Shown one piece after another: positions 55,452 through 64,000 of a stretch of 64,000 bases of DNA. The DNA comes from Vicinamibacterales bacterium (lineage in GTDB: Bacteria > Acidobacteriota > Vicinamibacteria > Vicinamibacterales > UBA2999). The stretch covers positions 1 through 64,000 of the forward strand of contig JAWKHS010000026.1 in the NCBI GenBank assembly GCA_041394705.1, written 5' to 3'. Both the position numbers and the translations under genes were made by a program. Below the pieces are notes generated by a model. That model was not told the origin of the DNA. It was given only the letters and a program-made list of their open reading frames with translations, and did no database searches. Every line of letters begins with the position of its first letter. The first letter of the stretch is position 1.

Positions 55452-56752
55452 TTCGCCGATACACACACCCCGACATGGGGCGGATCTGGACCGACCAGCG
55501 CCGGTACGAGACCTGGCTGGCCGTGGAACTCGCCGCCGCCGACGCCATGGCTGCCGCCGGTCTCGTTCCCGCTGACGCCGCCACCGACCTGCGGGCGCGG
55601 GCCCGATTCGACATCGCGCGAATCGAGGAGATCGAGAAGACGACGCAGCACGACGTGATCGCCTTCACCACGGCCGTCGCCGAGCACGTCGGACCGTCGG
55701 CGCGGTGGCTGCACTTCGGGCTGACCTCGTCGGACGTCGTGGACACGGCGCAGGCGCTCCAGATGGTCGAGGCGTCGGACCTCGTGCTGTCGCTGCTCGG
55801 CGAACTCCGGCGGGCCGTGCAGGCGCGCGCCGAGGAGCACAAGCGCACGCCCATGATCGGCCGCACCCACGGCGTGCACGCGGAGCCCATGACCTTCGGG
55901 CTCAAGCTGGCGCTCTGGCACGATCAGCTCGGACGGGACGTCGAGCGGGTGACCCGTGCCAGGGCAGGCGTGGCGGTCGGCAAGATTTCGGGGGCGGTGG
56001 GGACGTTCGCCCACCTCGATCCGGCCATCGAGGCCGACGTGTGCCGCCGGCTGGGCCTGGCGGCGGCGCCCATCTCCACGCAGGTGATCCAGCGTGACCG
56101 CCACGCCGAGCTCCTCTCGGCGCTCGCGCTCACCGCCGCGTCGCTCGAGACGTTCGCCCTGGAGATCCGTGGCCTGCAGAAGACCGAGATTGGCGAGGTG
56201 GAGGAACCGTTCGCCAAGGGCCAGAAGGGCTCGTCGGCGATGCCCCACAAGCGCAATCCCATCGGCTGCGAGCAGATCGTCGGCCTGGCGCGTCTCCTGA
56301 GGGCCAACGCCATGGCGGCATTCGAGAACGTCGCCCTGTGGCACGAACGCGACATCTCTCATTCCTCGGTGGAACGGGTCATTCTCCCCGACAGCTTCAT
56401 CGCGCTGGATCACATGCTCCGGCGCTTCACGCGGATCGTGAGCGGAATGGTCGTCTACCCCGACCGGATGCGCGAGAATCTGGATCGATCGCGGGGTGTC
56501 GTGTTCTCGGGGCAGGTGCTGTTGGAACTGGCCCGGAGGGGCATCTCGCGCGAACAGGCGTACGAGTGGGTCCAGCGCAACGCCATGCGGTCGTTCCACG
56601 AGCGTGTCGGCTTCAAGGCACTGCTGCTCGCCGACGCCGATATCATGCGCGTGTTGGGCGCGGCCGAGATCGAGCGCGCCTTCGACCTCGACGAGCAACT
56701 GCGGAACGTGGACGCGATCTTCGCGAGGGTGTTCGACGCCCCGCGAGCGTGA
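55448..56752 (+). CDS. purB: Adenylosuccinate lyase
   Basis: A 434-residue fumarase/aspartase-type lyase acting twice in purine synthesis, releasing fumarate from SAICAR and from adenylosuccinate. Key sites: DVIAFTTAVAEHVG, LTSSDVVDTAQALQM, GRTHGVHAEPMTFGLKLA and the signature GSSAMPHKRNPIG. Overlaps the previous stop by ATGA. purS follows after 14 nt. Confidence 0.96.
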   Translation: MIRRYTHPDMGRIWTDQRRYETWLAVELAAADAMAAAGLVPADAATDLRARARFDIARIEEIEKTTQHDVIAFTTAVAEHVGPSARWLHFGLTSSDVVDTAQALQMVEASDLVLSLLGELRRAVQARAEEHKRTPMIGRTHGVHAEPMTFGLKLALWHDQLGRDVERVTRARAGVAVGKISGAVGTFAHLDPAIEADVCRRLGLAAAPISTQVIQRDRHAELLSALALTAASLETFALEIRGLQKTEIGEVEEPFAKGQKGSSAMPHKRNPIGCEQIVGLARLLRANAMAAFENVALWHERDISHSSVERVILPDSFIALDHMLRRFTRIVSGMVVYPDRMRENLDRSRGVVFSGQVLLELARRGISREQAYEWVQRNAMRSFHERVGFKALLLADADIMRVLGAAEIERAFDLDEQLRNVDAIFARVFDAPRA

Positions 56753-56766
56753 GGAACGAGACGACG

Positions 56767-57006
56767 ATGCGAGCCCGTGTATACGTGACTCTGAAGCCCT
56801 CGGTGTTCGACCCCCAAGGCCGCGTCGTCGCGGACGCCCTGCACTCGCTGGGGTACGGCGACGTCCGCGACGTGCGGCAGGGGAAATTCTTCGAGGTGGA
56901 ACTCGACGGGGACGATCGCTCGACGGCCGAAACTCGAGTGGCGGAGATGGCGGCCACGCTTCTCGCGAACCCGGTCATCGAGAGCTATCGGGTCGAGGTG
57001 CTGTGA
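56767..57006 (+). CDS. purS: Phosphoribosylformylglycinamidine synthase subunit PurS
   Basis: A 79-residue subunit that bridges PurL and PurQ in the three-part FGAM synthase. Typical sequence: RARVYVTLKPSVFDPQGRVVADALHSLGY, VRDVRQGKFFEVELDG and LLANPVIESYRVEVL. Its presence agrees with the short PurL encoded downstream. Confidence 0.95.
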   Translation: MRARVYVTLKPSVFDPQGRVVADALHSLGYGDVRDVRQGKFFEVELDGDDRSTAETRVAEMAATLLANPVIESYRVEVL

Positions 57007-57034
57007 CACGCGTGCCGCGAGGACCCTTGCAGCC

Positions 57035-57748
57035 ATGACGTTCGCGGTCATCGTCTTCCCCGGCTCCAATTCGGACTACGACGCGTATCACGCGGCGACT
57101 GCGGTCGTCGGGGAGCACGCGACCCTGGTCTGGCACAAAGACACCACGCTGGGCGGCGCCGATGCCGTCATCCTGCCCGGTGGGTTTGCGCACGGCGACT
57201 ACCTGCGGACCGGCGCGATCGCGCGCTTCTCACCCATCATGGCCGCCGTGGCCGCGTTCGCCGAGCGGGGCGGGCCCGTGCTGGGCATCTGCAACGGGTT
57301 CCAGGTGCTGCTCGAGGCGGGCCTGTTGCCCGGTGCGATGCTCCGGAACCGCCGCCTCAAGTACGTCTCGCGGATCGTGCCGGTCCGGGTCGAAGCCACC
57401 GACACCCCCTTCACGGCCGCCTGCAGCACCGGTCAAGTGCTGCGGCTCCCCATTGCACATGGCGAGGGGAACTACTTCGCCGATTCGGACGTCGTGGAGG
57501 AGCTCGAGCGGGACCGCAGGGTGATCTTCCGCTACGTCACCGAAGACGGCGAGGCCGCCGACGACGGCAACCCGAACGGGTCGATCCACAACATCGCCGG
57601 CATCTGCAACTCCAGGCGCAACGTGGTGGGGATGATGCCGCACCCCGAGCGTGCGTGCGAGCCCTGGATGGGCAGCGCTGACGGTCGGGCCGTCCTCGAA
57701 TCCGTGGTGCGCAGTTTCGCCGCCGGAGCGGCCGGAGGGTCCCGATGA
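57035..57748 (+). CDS. purQ: Phosphoribosylformylglycinamidine synthase subunit PurQ
   Basis: A 237-residue class I glutamine amidotransferase that supplies ammonia for FGAM synthesis. Cys86 in GICNGFQVL is the nucleophile, with the His and Glu of the triad in MMPHPERA near the C-terminus. FPGSNSDYDAYHA at the N-terminus is characteristic. The stop overlaps a small membrane-protein gene by 4 nt. Confidence 0.96.
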   Translation: MTFAVIVFPGSNSDYDAYHAATAVVGEHATLVWHKDTTLGGADAVILPGGFAHGDYLRTGAIARFSPIMAAVAAFAERGGPVLGICNGFQVLLEAGLLPGAMLRNRRLKYVSRIVPVRVEATDTPFTAACSTGQVLRLPIAHGEGNYFADSDVVEELERDRRVIFRYVTEDGEAADDGNPNGSIHNIAGICNSRRNVVGMMPHPERACEPWMGSADGRAVLESVVRSFAAGAAGGSR

Positions 57749-57981
57749 CCCCGCCCCCTCGTGTGCCCCGAGCCGGGCCCAACCCGGCATCCGCCCGCAT
57801 CGTCGGGATGGCACTCCTTGGATCCGCGGCGGTCATGGCGACCGTTGCGGCCCTGGCCTACGCCGGCGTCCTTCCCGTGGCCGAGTCGGTGCGGGACTGG
57901 CTCGCGGCGGGCGTCGGGGTGGCCGCCATCGCCGACGTCCTCGTCGCCCTGTATTTTCTCCGAGCGTCCTCGCAATCATGA
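57745..57981 (+). CDS. Small two-helix membrane protein inside the pur operon
   Basis: A 78-residue protein with no known family. After a Pro/Arg-rich N-terminus there are two hydrophobic helices, about 20-41 (IVGMALLGSAAVMATVAALAYAG) and about 53-73 (LAAGVGVAAIADVLVALYFL), joined by a short loop with VAESVRD. It overlaps purQ (ATGA at 57745) and purL (ATGA at 57978) by 4 nt each, so translation is coupled to both. Such placement makes it a genuine gene rather than a chance frame. It could anchor purine enzymes at the membrane or be a passenger. Confidence 0.75.
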   Translation: MTPPPRVPRAGPNPASARIVGMALLGSAAVMATVAALAYAGVLPVAESVRDWLAAGVGVAAIADVLVALYFLRASSQS

Positions 57982-60218
57982 GCGTGATCGATCGCCAGCT
58001 CCTCGACCAGCACGGCGTCACCGACGACGAGTACGCGCGCATCTGCACCCTGCTCGGCCGCGATCCCAACCTGCTGGAACTGGGACTGTTCTCGGTGATG
58101 TGGTCCGAGCACTGCAGCTACAAGAGCTCCCGGGTGCACCTGAAGACCCTGCCGACCACTGGACCCCGGGTCGTGCAGGGGCCCGGTGAGAACGCCGGCG
58201 CCGTCGACATCGGCGACGGCCTGACGGCGGTCTTCAAGATCGAATCGCACAACCACCCGTCGTTCATCGAGCCGTACCAAGGCGCGGCGACCGGCGTCGG
58301 CGGCATCATCCGCGACATCTTCACCATGGGCGCGCGGCCCGTGGCGCTGCTGAATGCCCTTCGATTCGGATCGCTCGAGACTCCGCTGGCCCGGCGCATC
58401 TTCGAGGGCGTCGTGGCCGGCATCGGCGGCTACGGCAACAGCATCGGCATCCCGACCATCGGGGGCGAGATCGTCTTCGATGCGGCATACGCCGGGAATC
58501 CGCTGGTGAACGTGCTGTGCCTGGGGCTGGCTCGTCGCGAGGAAATCGTCAAGGGTACTGCCAGCGGAGTGGGCAACCCCGTCTTCTACGTAGGCGCGAA
58601 GACCGGACGCGACGGCATCCATGGCGCGACCATGGCGTCGGCGGAATTCGACGACGCGTCGGCCGAGAAGCGGCCGGCCGTCCAGGTCGGCGACCCCTTC
58701 ATGGAGAAGCTGCTCATGGAGGCGTGCCTGGAGGTCATGAAGACCGACGCCCTCGTGGGCATCCAGGACATGGGAGCGGCGGGGCTCACGTGCGCGACCT
58801 CCGAGATGAGCTCGCGCGGCGACGCCGGGATGGACGTCGAGGTGTCTCTCGTGCCCCAGCGCGAGACCGGGATGACGCCGTACGAAATCATGCTCTCCGA
58901 ATCCCAGGAGCGCATGCTGCTGGTGGCCAAGGCCGGTCGCGAGCGCGAGGTCGAGGCCGTCTTCGAGAAGTGGGACCTGCACGCCGTCCGCATCGGGCAC
59001 GTCACGGACTCGGGGCGCGTGCGGGTGTTCCATCACGGCACGCTCGTGGCCGACGTTCCCACGAAGGCCCTGACTGACGAAGGGCCTGTGTATCGGCGGC
59101 CGATGTCGCGGCCGGCGTGGCAGGACGACGTGCAGCACCTCGATCTCGCCACGCTGCCCGCGCCGCCATCACCCCAGGCCGCGTTCGACCGTCTCCTGTC
59201 CTCACCGGTCATCGCCAGCAAGCGATGGGCGTATCACCAGTTCGACCACACCGTTGGCACCAACACGATCGCCCAGCCCGGAACGGCCGCGGGCGTCGTG
59301 CGCGTCAAGGGCGCGCGGCAAGGCCTGGCCGTGTCGGTCGATGGCAATGGCCGCTACTGCTTCCTCGATCCGTACCGCGGCGCGATGCTGGCGGTGGCCG
59401 AGGCCGCCCGCAACGTGGCGTGCGCCGGAGCGGTGCCGATCGGGGCCACGAACAACCTGAACTTCGGCAATCCGGAGCGGCCGGAGATCATGTGGCAGTT
59501 CGGCGAGGCCGTGCGCGGCATTGGCGACGCGTGCCGGGCGCTGGACGTCCCGATCACGGGCGGCAACGTCAGCCTCTACAACGAAACGGACGGCACGGCC
59601 ATCCACCCGACGCCGGTCCTCGGCGTCGTCGGCCTGCTCGACGATGCCGCCCGAACGGTGACTCGGGTGTTCCAGTCGCCAGGCGCGGCTGTCGTGCTGC
59701 TGGGGCACGACTTCCACGAGCTCGGTGGGTCCGAGTTCCTGGCTCGAGTCCTCGGCCTCGTGCGGGGGATGCCGCCGCAGCTCGACCTGGACCGCGAGCG
59801 CGCCCTGCAGGCGCTGATCGTGTCGCTGGTCCGTGCAGACCTCGTGGAGTCGGCGCACGATTGCTCCGACGGCGGCCTGGCCATCGCACTCGCCGAATGC
59901 ACCTTCGATTCTGGCGGGATCGGCGTCGAGGTGTCTCTGGAGGCCGGTGCCGGGATTCCGGCGCCACTCGCGGAGGCCGCGGCCCTGTTCGGCGAGAGCG
60001 CCTCCCGGATCGTGGTGTCGGCGGCCCAGGCGGACGTGGCGGCCGTGCTCGCCCGTGCCGCCGACGCGGGCGTGCCCGCCCGCGTGATCGGGAAGACCGG
60101 CGGCGACGAGATTCGAGTGGACCTGGGCGGCGTGACGGCAATCCAGGTCCCGGTGCGGAAGGCGGAGGCGGAGTGGGCGACGGCGATCGAGCGGCGAATG
60201 ACGGCCGGAGCGGCGTGA
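57978..60218 (+). CDS. purL: Phosphoribosylformylglycinamidine synthase II (PurL, short form)
   Basis: A 746-residue ATP-dependent enzyme that turns FGAR into FGAM using ammonia from PurQ. Seen: FSVMWSEHCSYKSSR, FKIESHNHPSFIEPYQGAATGVGGIIRDI, IPTIGGEIVF, GIQDMGAAGLTCATSEMS and, in the C-terminal half, GATNNLNFGNPERPEIMWQ and HDCSDGGLAIALAE. The length and the separate purS and purQ fit the three-subunit type. ATG at 57978 overlaps the previous stop. Confidence 0.97.
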   Translation: MSVIDRQLLDQHGVTDDEYARICTLLGRDPNLLELGLFSVMWSEHCSYKSSRVHLKTLPTTGPRVVQGPGENAGAVDIGDGLTAVFKIESHNHPSFIEPYQGAATGVGGIIRDIFTMGARPVALLNALRFGSLETPLARRIFEGVVAGIGGYGNSIGIPTIGGEIVFDAAYAGNPLVNVLCLGLARREEIVKGTASGVGNPVFYVGAKTGRDGIHGATMASAEFDDASAEKRPAVQVGDPFMEKLLMEACLEVMKTDALVGIQDMGAAGLTCATSEMSSRGDAGMDVEVSLVPQRETGMTPYEIMLSESQERMLLVAKAGREREVEAVFEKWDLHAVRIGHVTDSGRVRVFHHGTLVADVPTKALTDEGPVYRRPMSRPAWQDDVQHLDLATLPAPPSPQAAFDRLLSSPVIASKRWAYHQFDHTVGTNTIAQPGTAAGVVRVKGARQGLAVSVDGNGRYCFLDPYRGAMLAVAEAARNVACAGAVPIGATNNLNFGNPERPEIMWQFGEAVRGIGDACRALDVPITGGNVSLYNETDGTAIHPTPVLGVVGLLDDAARTVTRVFQSPGAAVVLLGHDFHELGGSEFLARVLGLVRGMPPQLDLDRERALQALIVSLVRADLVESAHDCSDGGLAIALAECTFDSGGIGVEVSLEAGAGIPAPLAEAAALFGESASRIVVSAAQADVAAVLARAADAGVPARVIGKTGGDEIRVDLGGVTAIQVPVRKAEAEWATAIERRMTAGAA

Positions 60219-60261
60219 CGGCTCCAGCCGGGACGGCGGCATGACACCACGGAGAGTCGCG

Positions 60262-61710
60262 ATGTTCGACAAGCTTCACGAGGAATGCGGCGTCTTCGGC
60301 ATCTACGGCCATCCAGAGGCCGCGAACCTGACATACCTGGGCCTGTACGCGCTGCAGCATCGGGGACAGGAAAGCGCTGGCATTGCAGTGGCGGACGGCG
60401 TTCGGTTGCGGACCGTTCGACAGATGGGCTACGTGGCCGAGATCTTCACGCAGCCGGTGCTGGCGACGCTCCCCGGGCACATTGCCATCGGCCACACCCG
60501 ATACTCCACCGCCGGCGAGAGCTCGGTTGGCAACGCGCAGCCGCTCGTCATCGATTGCGTCCACGGAGAGATCGGCATCTGCCACAACGGCAACATCGTC
60601 AACGCTCGCGAGCTGCGCGACGAACTGGTGCGGCAGGGGTCGATCTTCCAGACCAACAGCGACACCGAGGTCGTGCTGCACCTCTTCGCCCGGTCGCAGG
60701 CGCGCAATCCGGACGCAGCGCTGGTCGAGTCCATCGCCAAACTTACGGGCGCGTTCTCCTTCGCGTTCGCCACCAAGGACCGCCTGGTCGCCGTCCGCGA
60801 TCCCCATGGATTCCGCCCGCTCGCCCTCGGACGCCTGGGCGAGGCGTGGGTGGTGTGTTCCGAGACGTGCGCGATGGACCTGGTGGGGGCCACCTACGTT
60901 CGGGACGTGGAGCCCGGTGAGGTCCTCATCATCGGCCCGGATGGTCCAAGATCGGAACGGCCGTTCCCGCCCGGGCCGTCCGCGCACTGCATCTTCGAAC
61001 ACGTCTATTTCGCCCGGCCGGACAGCGAGGTGTTCGGCCGAAGCGTCAGCGATGTCCGCACCAACCTCGGGCGCCAGCTGGCGCGCGAGTCCGCCGTGCC
61101 GGCGGATGTGGTGGTGCCCATTCCCGACTCAGGGGTGTGCGCGGCCATCGGCTACGCCGAACAGGCCGGCATCCCGATGCGGCTCGGGCTCATCCGGAAC
61201 CACTACGTGGGCCGCACCTTCATCGAGCCGGCGCAGTCCATCAGGCACTTTGGCGTCAAGGTCAAGCTGAACCCGGTCCGGAGCATCCTGGCGGGACAAC
61301 GCGTGGTGCTCATCGACGACTCGATCGTGCGCGGCACCACCAGCCGAAAGATCGTGAAGATGGTGCGGGCCGCCGGAGCGTCCGAGGTGCACGTCCGGAT
61401 CAGCTGCCCGCCCACCATCTCCCCGTGCTTCTATGGCGTGGACACGCCCCAGCGCAGCGAGCTCATCGCCGCGACCCATTCGCTCGACGAAATCCGCCGC
61501 TACCTCGAGGCGGACTCCGTGGCGTATCTGAGCCTCGAGGGGTTGCTGGCGGCGGTGACCCCTGACAGCGGACGGTACTGCACGTCGTGCTACACGGGCC
61601 GCTACCCGGTCGCGTTCCCCCGCGATCAGGCCGCGTACCTCCAGCTGACGTTGAAGCTCGACGGCCGGGGCGCTCCGATGCCCGCGCCGCAGGCGGAGCC
61701 CGTGGCATGA
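60262..61710 (+). CDS. purF: Amidophosphoribosyltransferase
   Basis: A 482-residue enzyme committing PRPP to purine synthesis. It begins MFDKLHEECGVFG; the short leader is expected to be removed so that Cys9 becomes the N-terminal nucleophile of the glutaminase. GHTRYSTAGESSVGNAQPL, the PRPP-binding VVLIDDSIVRGTTSRKIV and the C-terminal cysteines (SCPPTISPCF, CTSCYTG) that can bind an FeS cluster mark the Bacillus-like class. ATG 60262 has GGAGA 6 nt upstream; an ATG at 60241 has no good site. The stop overlaps purM (ATGA). Confidence 0.95.
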   Translation: MFDKLHEECGVFGIYGHPEAANLTYLGLYALQHRGQESAGIAVADGVRLRTVRQMGYVAEIFTQPVLATLPGHIAIGHTRYSTAGESSVGNAQPLVIDCVHGEIGICHNGNIVNARELRDELVRQGSIFQTNSDTEVVLHLFARSQARNPDAALVESIAKLTGAFSFAFATKDRLVAVRDPHGFRPLALGRLGEAWVVCSETCAMDLVGATYVRDVEPGEVLIIGPDGPRSERPFPPGPSAHCIFEHVYFARPDSEVFGRSVSDVRTNLGRQLARESAVPADVVVPIPDSGVCAAIGYAEQAGIPMRLGLIRNHYVGRTFIEPAQSIRHFGVKVKLNPVRSILAGQRVVLIDDSIVRGTTSRKIVKMVRAAGASEVHVRISCPPTISPCFYGVDTPQRSELIAATHSLDEIRRYLEADSVAYLSLEGLLAAVTPDSGRYCTSCYTGRYPVAFPRDQAAYLQLTLKLDGRGAPMPAPQAEPVA

Positions 61711-62738
61711 GCGGCGCCAGCTACAAGGGTGCGGGCGTCGACATCGACGCCGGAAACGAAACGGTCCGCCGCATCAAGTCGATTGCCCGCGCGACCGCCA
61801 CCAAGGGCGTCCTGTCCGAGATCGGGTCGTTCGGGGGTCTCTTCTCCCTGAGCGCCGGCGGTTGGCGGGATCCAGTGCTGGTCGCGAGCGCCGACGGCGT
61901 AGGCACGAAGTTGAAGGTCGCGTTCATGACCGGGGTCCACGACACGATCGGACGGGACCTCGTGAACCACTGCGTCAACGACATCCTGGTCCAGGGCGCC
62001 TCGCCCCTCTTCTTCCTGGACTACCTCGCCACCGGCCGGCTCTCGCCAGACGTGGCGGCGCAGATCGTCACCGGCCTTGCCGCGGCCTGCCGTGAGAACG
62101 GATGCGCGCTCCTCGGCGGCGAGACCGCCGAGATGCCGGGCTTCTACAGCGACGGCGAATACGACGTGGCAGGCTTCATCGTGGGCGCGGTGGAGCGGTC
62201 GAAGGTCATCGACGGCAAGGGGCTCGTGCCTGGAGACGTTCTCCTGGGCCTCGCGTCGGACGGCCTGCACACCAACGGCTACTCCCTGGCGCGGCACATC
62301 GCCTTCGACCGTCTAGGGCTTCGCCACGACAGCCTCGTCGCCGATCTGGGGGAGACCGTTGGCGCCGCGCTGCTCCGCCCCCACAAGTCCTACCTGCGGG
62401 CCGTCACGCCGCTTCTGGAACGCGGCATCGTGAAGGGGCTGGCCCACATCACCGGGGGCGGCATGACCGACAACCTGCCGCGAATCCTGCCTCCCGGCAC
62501 CGCAGCGGAGGTTCGCGCTGGAAGTTGGCCCTCGCAGCCCGTGTTCGACTGGCTCGTCGGGGCCGGCGGTGTCTCATTCGACGACCGGTACCGCACGTTC
62601 AACATGGGCGTCGGACTCGTCGTCGCCGTCGGCAGCGCCGATGTGGACACCGCGCGCGCGCTTCTGGCCGACGCAGGTGAACCGGCGAGCGACATCGGCC
62701 GCGTCGTGGCCGGTGCGCCGGCCGTGACCTATGTCTGA
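61707..62738 (+). CDS. purM: Phosphoribosylformylglycinamidine cyclo-ligase
   Basis: A 343-residue AIR synthetase closing the imidazole ring. Family motifs: SYKGAGVDIDAGNETV, LVASADGVGTKLKVA, VNHCVNDILVQGASPLFFLDYLATG, LLGGETAEMPGFY, LASDGLHTNGYSLAR and AHITGGGMTDNLPRILP. Overlaps purF at its start and purN at its end. Confidence 0.97.
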   Translation: MSGASYKGAGVDIDAGNETVRRIKSIARATATKGVLSEIGSFGGLFSLSAGGWRDPVLVASADGVGTKLKVAFMTGVHDTIGRDLVNHCVNDILVQGASPLFFLDYLATGRLSPDVAAQIVTGLAAACRENGCALLGGETAEMPGFYSDGEYDVAGFIVGAVERSKVIDGKGLVPGDVLLGLASDGLHTNGYSLARHIAFDRLGLRHDSLVADLGETVGAALLRPHKSYLRAVTPLLERGIVKGLAHITGGGMTDNLPRILPPGTAAEVRAGSWPSQPVFDWLVGAGGVSFDDRYRTFNMGVGLVVAVGSADVDTARALLADAGEPASDIGRVVAGAPAVTYV

Positions 62739-63384
62739 CGCCAGCGGTGCGCGCCGCCTCGGCGTCCTGGTGTCGGGCCGGGGCTCCAACCTCCAAGCCC
62801 TGATTGACGCTGTCGCGGCCGGTGGGCTGAACGCCACCATCGCGCTCGTGATCTCCAACGTGCCGGGTGTGGCGGCCCTGGATCGGGCCGCGGCGGCGGG
62901 CATCGAGACGAAGGTGATGCCGCACCACGTCTGGCCGGCTCGTGAGGCGTACGACGAGGCGCTGGCCGCGGCGTTCCTTGAACGGCGGGTGCACCTCGTG
63001 TGCCTGGCGGGATTCATGCGGCGACTGAGCGCCAGGTTCCTCGAGCGATTTGGTGGCCCCGTCCTGAACGTCCACCCGTCGTTGCTGCCGTCCTTCCCTG
63101 GTCTCGACGCCCCTGGACAGGCCGTCGCCCACGGCGTGCGGACCGCAGGATGCACGGTCCACCTGGTGACGCCAGAACTTGACGCCGGTCCGATCGTGGC
63201 GCAGGCCTGCGTGCCCGTGTCGCCTGCGGACACCGCCGAAACCTTGGCGGCGCGGATCCTGGTGGAGGAGCACCGGCTCTTCCCGCGCGCCGTGGCGACG
63301 ATCCTGGCTGGCGGGTGGCGCGTGGACGGCCGCAGATTTCTTCCGGCGGAACCCCCGTCCGTCGCTGGGCCGGCCCGCCCCTGA
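62731..63384 (+). CDS. purN: Phosphoribosylglycinamide formyltransferase
   Basis: A 217-residue formyltetrahydrofolate-dependent transferase. LGVLVSGRGSNLQALIDAV at the N-terminus, LAGFMRRLSARFLERF, the catalytic NVHPSLLPSFPGLDA, and GCTVHLVTPELDAGPIVAQ are present. Overlaps purM by 8 nt. Last gene of the operon; a 10-bp stem-loop overlaps its stop. Confidence 0.96.
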   Translation: MSDASGARRLGVLVSGRGSNLQALIDAVAAGGLNATIALVISNVPGVAALDRAAAAGIETKVMPHHVWPAREAYDEALAAAFLERRVHLVCLAGFMRRLSARFLERFGGPVLNVHPSLLPSFPGLDAPGQAVAHGVRTAGCTVHLVTPELDAGPIVAQACVPVSPADTAETLAARILVEEHRLFPRAVATILAGGWRVDGRRFLPAEPPSVAGPARP

Positions 63385-63405
63385 CGTCTCACCGGGACGT
63401 CAGGG
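63379..63405. terminator. Stem-loop at convergent gene ends
   Basis: CCCTGACGTC and GACGTCAGGG form a perfect 10-bp stem with a 7-nt loop, covering the stop codons of purN (plus) and of the minus-strand gene ending at 63389. It can act on both transcripts, though neither has a U-run. Confidence 0.55.
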
Positions 63406-64000
63406 TGAACGTCACCCAGGCGCCGAGCGAACGGGAGTCGCCTTCACGGAGGCTGCGGCCCGGGAATCCCCCCAGCGTCGTGAGGCGGACCAGCAGAGGC
63501 GTCTCGGGCGAGAGGCGGCCGAGCGCCGCTTGCGCCGTTCCACCTGAGGGCAACTCCATGTCGCTCTGATGGCCGCCGTGCTCGAGGTGGAGCCGTACGG
63601 CGGCCGGACCCGCCATCAATTGGATGACGGCGTCCGAGGGCACCTGCGCCGCAAGCAGGAGCGACGTGGGGCGGTTCGCGCCCGTCCAGAAGCCCCCCGG
63701 CTCGGGGTAGCTGGCGTCGTCCAGCGCATACACGTCGACCGCCGCGACCCGGTAGACGCGGCGCGCCTCGGGGAAGCCGGGCGAGGCCGGCCGGGTCTCG
63801 GGCTCGAGCCACAGATCCTGGATGGCGTCCCTGGGACCGTCGATGCGGACCGAGTGCACGTCACCAGCCAGGACCAGGGGCGGGGGTGACTCGGTGAGGC
63901 GCCACGTGGCATACGGCCAGATGTCGCGACCAAGCTGGATGGACATCAGGCCGTCTGCGGGGCCGCGCGGGAGCACCCGGATCCGGTACCGACCCGCCGG
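63389..64000 (-). CDS. Unidentified protein, C-terminal part (partial)
   Basis: The frame stays open to the window edge, so this is the 3' end of a longer gene; at least 203 residues are seen. The visible part is soluble and beta-rich: GRYRIRVLPRGPADGL, ATWRLTESPPPLVLAG, VYRVAAVDVYALDDASYPEPGGFW, then NRPTSLLLAAQVPSDAVIQLMAGPAAVRL. A GTG within it (63976) is unlikely to be the true start. It could be the extracytoplasmic C-terminal domain of a membrane glycosyltransferase, but nothing here proves that. Convergent with purN. Confidence 0.6.
   Translation of the reverse strand, partial: PAGRYRIRVLPRGPADGLMSIQLGRDIWPYATWRLTESPPPLVLAGDVHSVRIDGPRDAIQDLWLEPETRPASPGFPEARRVYRVAAVDVYALDDASYPEPGGFWTGANRPTSLLLAAQVPSDAVIQLMAGPAAVRLHLEHGGHQSDMELPSGGTAQAALGRLSPETPLLVRLTTLGGFPGRSLREGDSRSLGAWVTFTLTSR

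Noticed and set aside
60241..60261. Upstream ATG for purF
   Set aside because: No ribosome-binding site before it; ATG 60262 has GGAGA at a good distance and yields the usual short leader before the catalytic Cys.

Overview
The window is a 64 kb piece of a very GC-rich chromosome. The gene content fits Acidobacteriota, most likely class Vicinamibacteria (Luteitalea-like). Pointers are a PadR regulator followed by an ADOP-type MacB/FtsX permease, a VWFA-related protein of the acidobacterial type, a large TonB-dependent receptor with a carboxypeptidase-regulatory N-terminus plus a second barrel of that style without a plug, and many co-directional genes overlapping by GTGA or ATGA. This placement is inference from gene families. 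No rRNA, tRNA, CRISPR array, insertion sequence, integrase or phage gene was seen, so this reads as core chromosome.

Layout. 1-6.7 kb: the start of polA (minus, cut by the window edge), a divergent lipoprotein, then minus-strand envelope genes (DsrE-like, BON, VWA, two-TM protein, HTH-TonB fusion). 6.9-11.7 kb (plus): SDR, rhodanese-type sulfurtransferase, PadR, and an ADOP permease broken by one in-frame TGA. 11.8-21.4 kb: TonB-dependent receptor, small methyltransferase, divergent myo-inositol-1-phosphate synthase, an exported aldo/keto-reductase-like protein lacking catalytic residues, and two multi-TM GT-C-like proteins. 21.5-32.1 kb: central metabolism (acs, dodecin, LolD-like ATPase, OppF/OppD ATPases, methylmalonyl-CoA mutase large subunit, gpmA-eno, glgC). 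32.3-39.9 kb (plus): a strong sigma70-type promoter, a secreted protein, a plugless outer-membrane barrel, then an NtrB/NtrC-like two-component pair. 39.9-48.7 kb (minus): a tight eight-gene cluster with STAS, a DPPR-synthase-like UbiA prenyltransferase, DUF362, a charged coiled-coil protein and four GT4 glycosyltransferases in A-B-B-A paralog order. 48.8-63.4 kb: rpsU, purD-mtaB, rlmN-esterase (minus), then M16 peptidase-purB-purS-purQ-small membrane protein-purL-purF-purM-purN. The window ends inside an unidentified minus-strand gene.

How the genes work together. The pur genes cover most of de novo IMP synthesis plus adenylosuccinate lyase, with PurL of the short type that needs PurS and PurQ. 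The 39.9-48.7 kb cluster looks like a surface-glycan assembly line using a polyprenyl-phosphate phosphoribose donor. gpmA, eno, glgC and acs handle carbon flow. Seven transcription-unit starts share a pattern, a TANNNT box followed 6-8 nt later by the start codon, which suggests widespread leaderless mRNAs; other genes have clear Shine-Dalgarno sequences.

The most unusual points are the leaderless-start pattern, the A-B-B-A glycosyltransferase cluster with oppositely charged disordered tails, the HTH-TonB fusion, the two-helix protein embedded between purQ and purL, the nonsense codon in the ADOP permease, and apparent loss of catalytic residues in the aldo/keto reductase and in the proofreading domain of DNA polymerase I.
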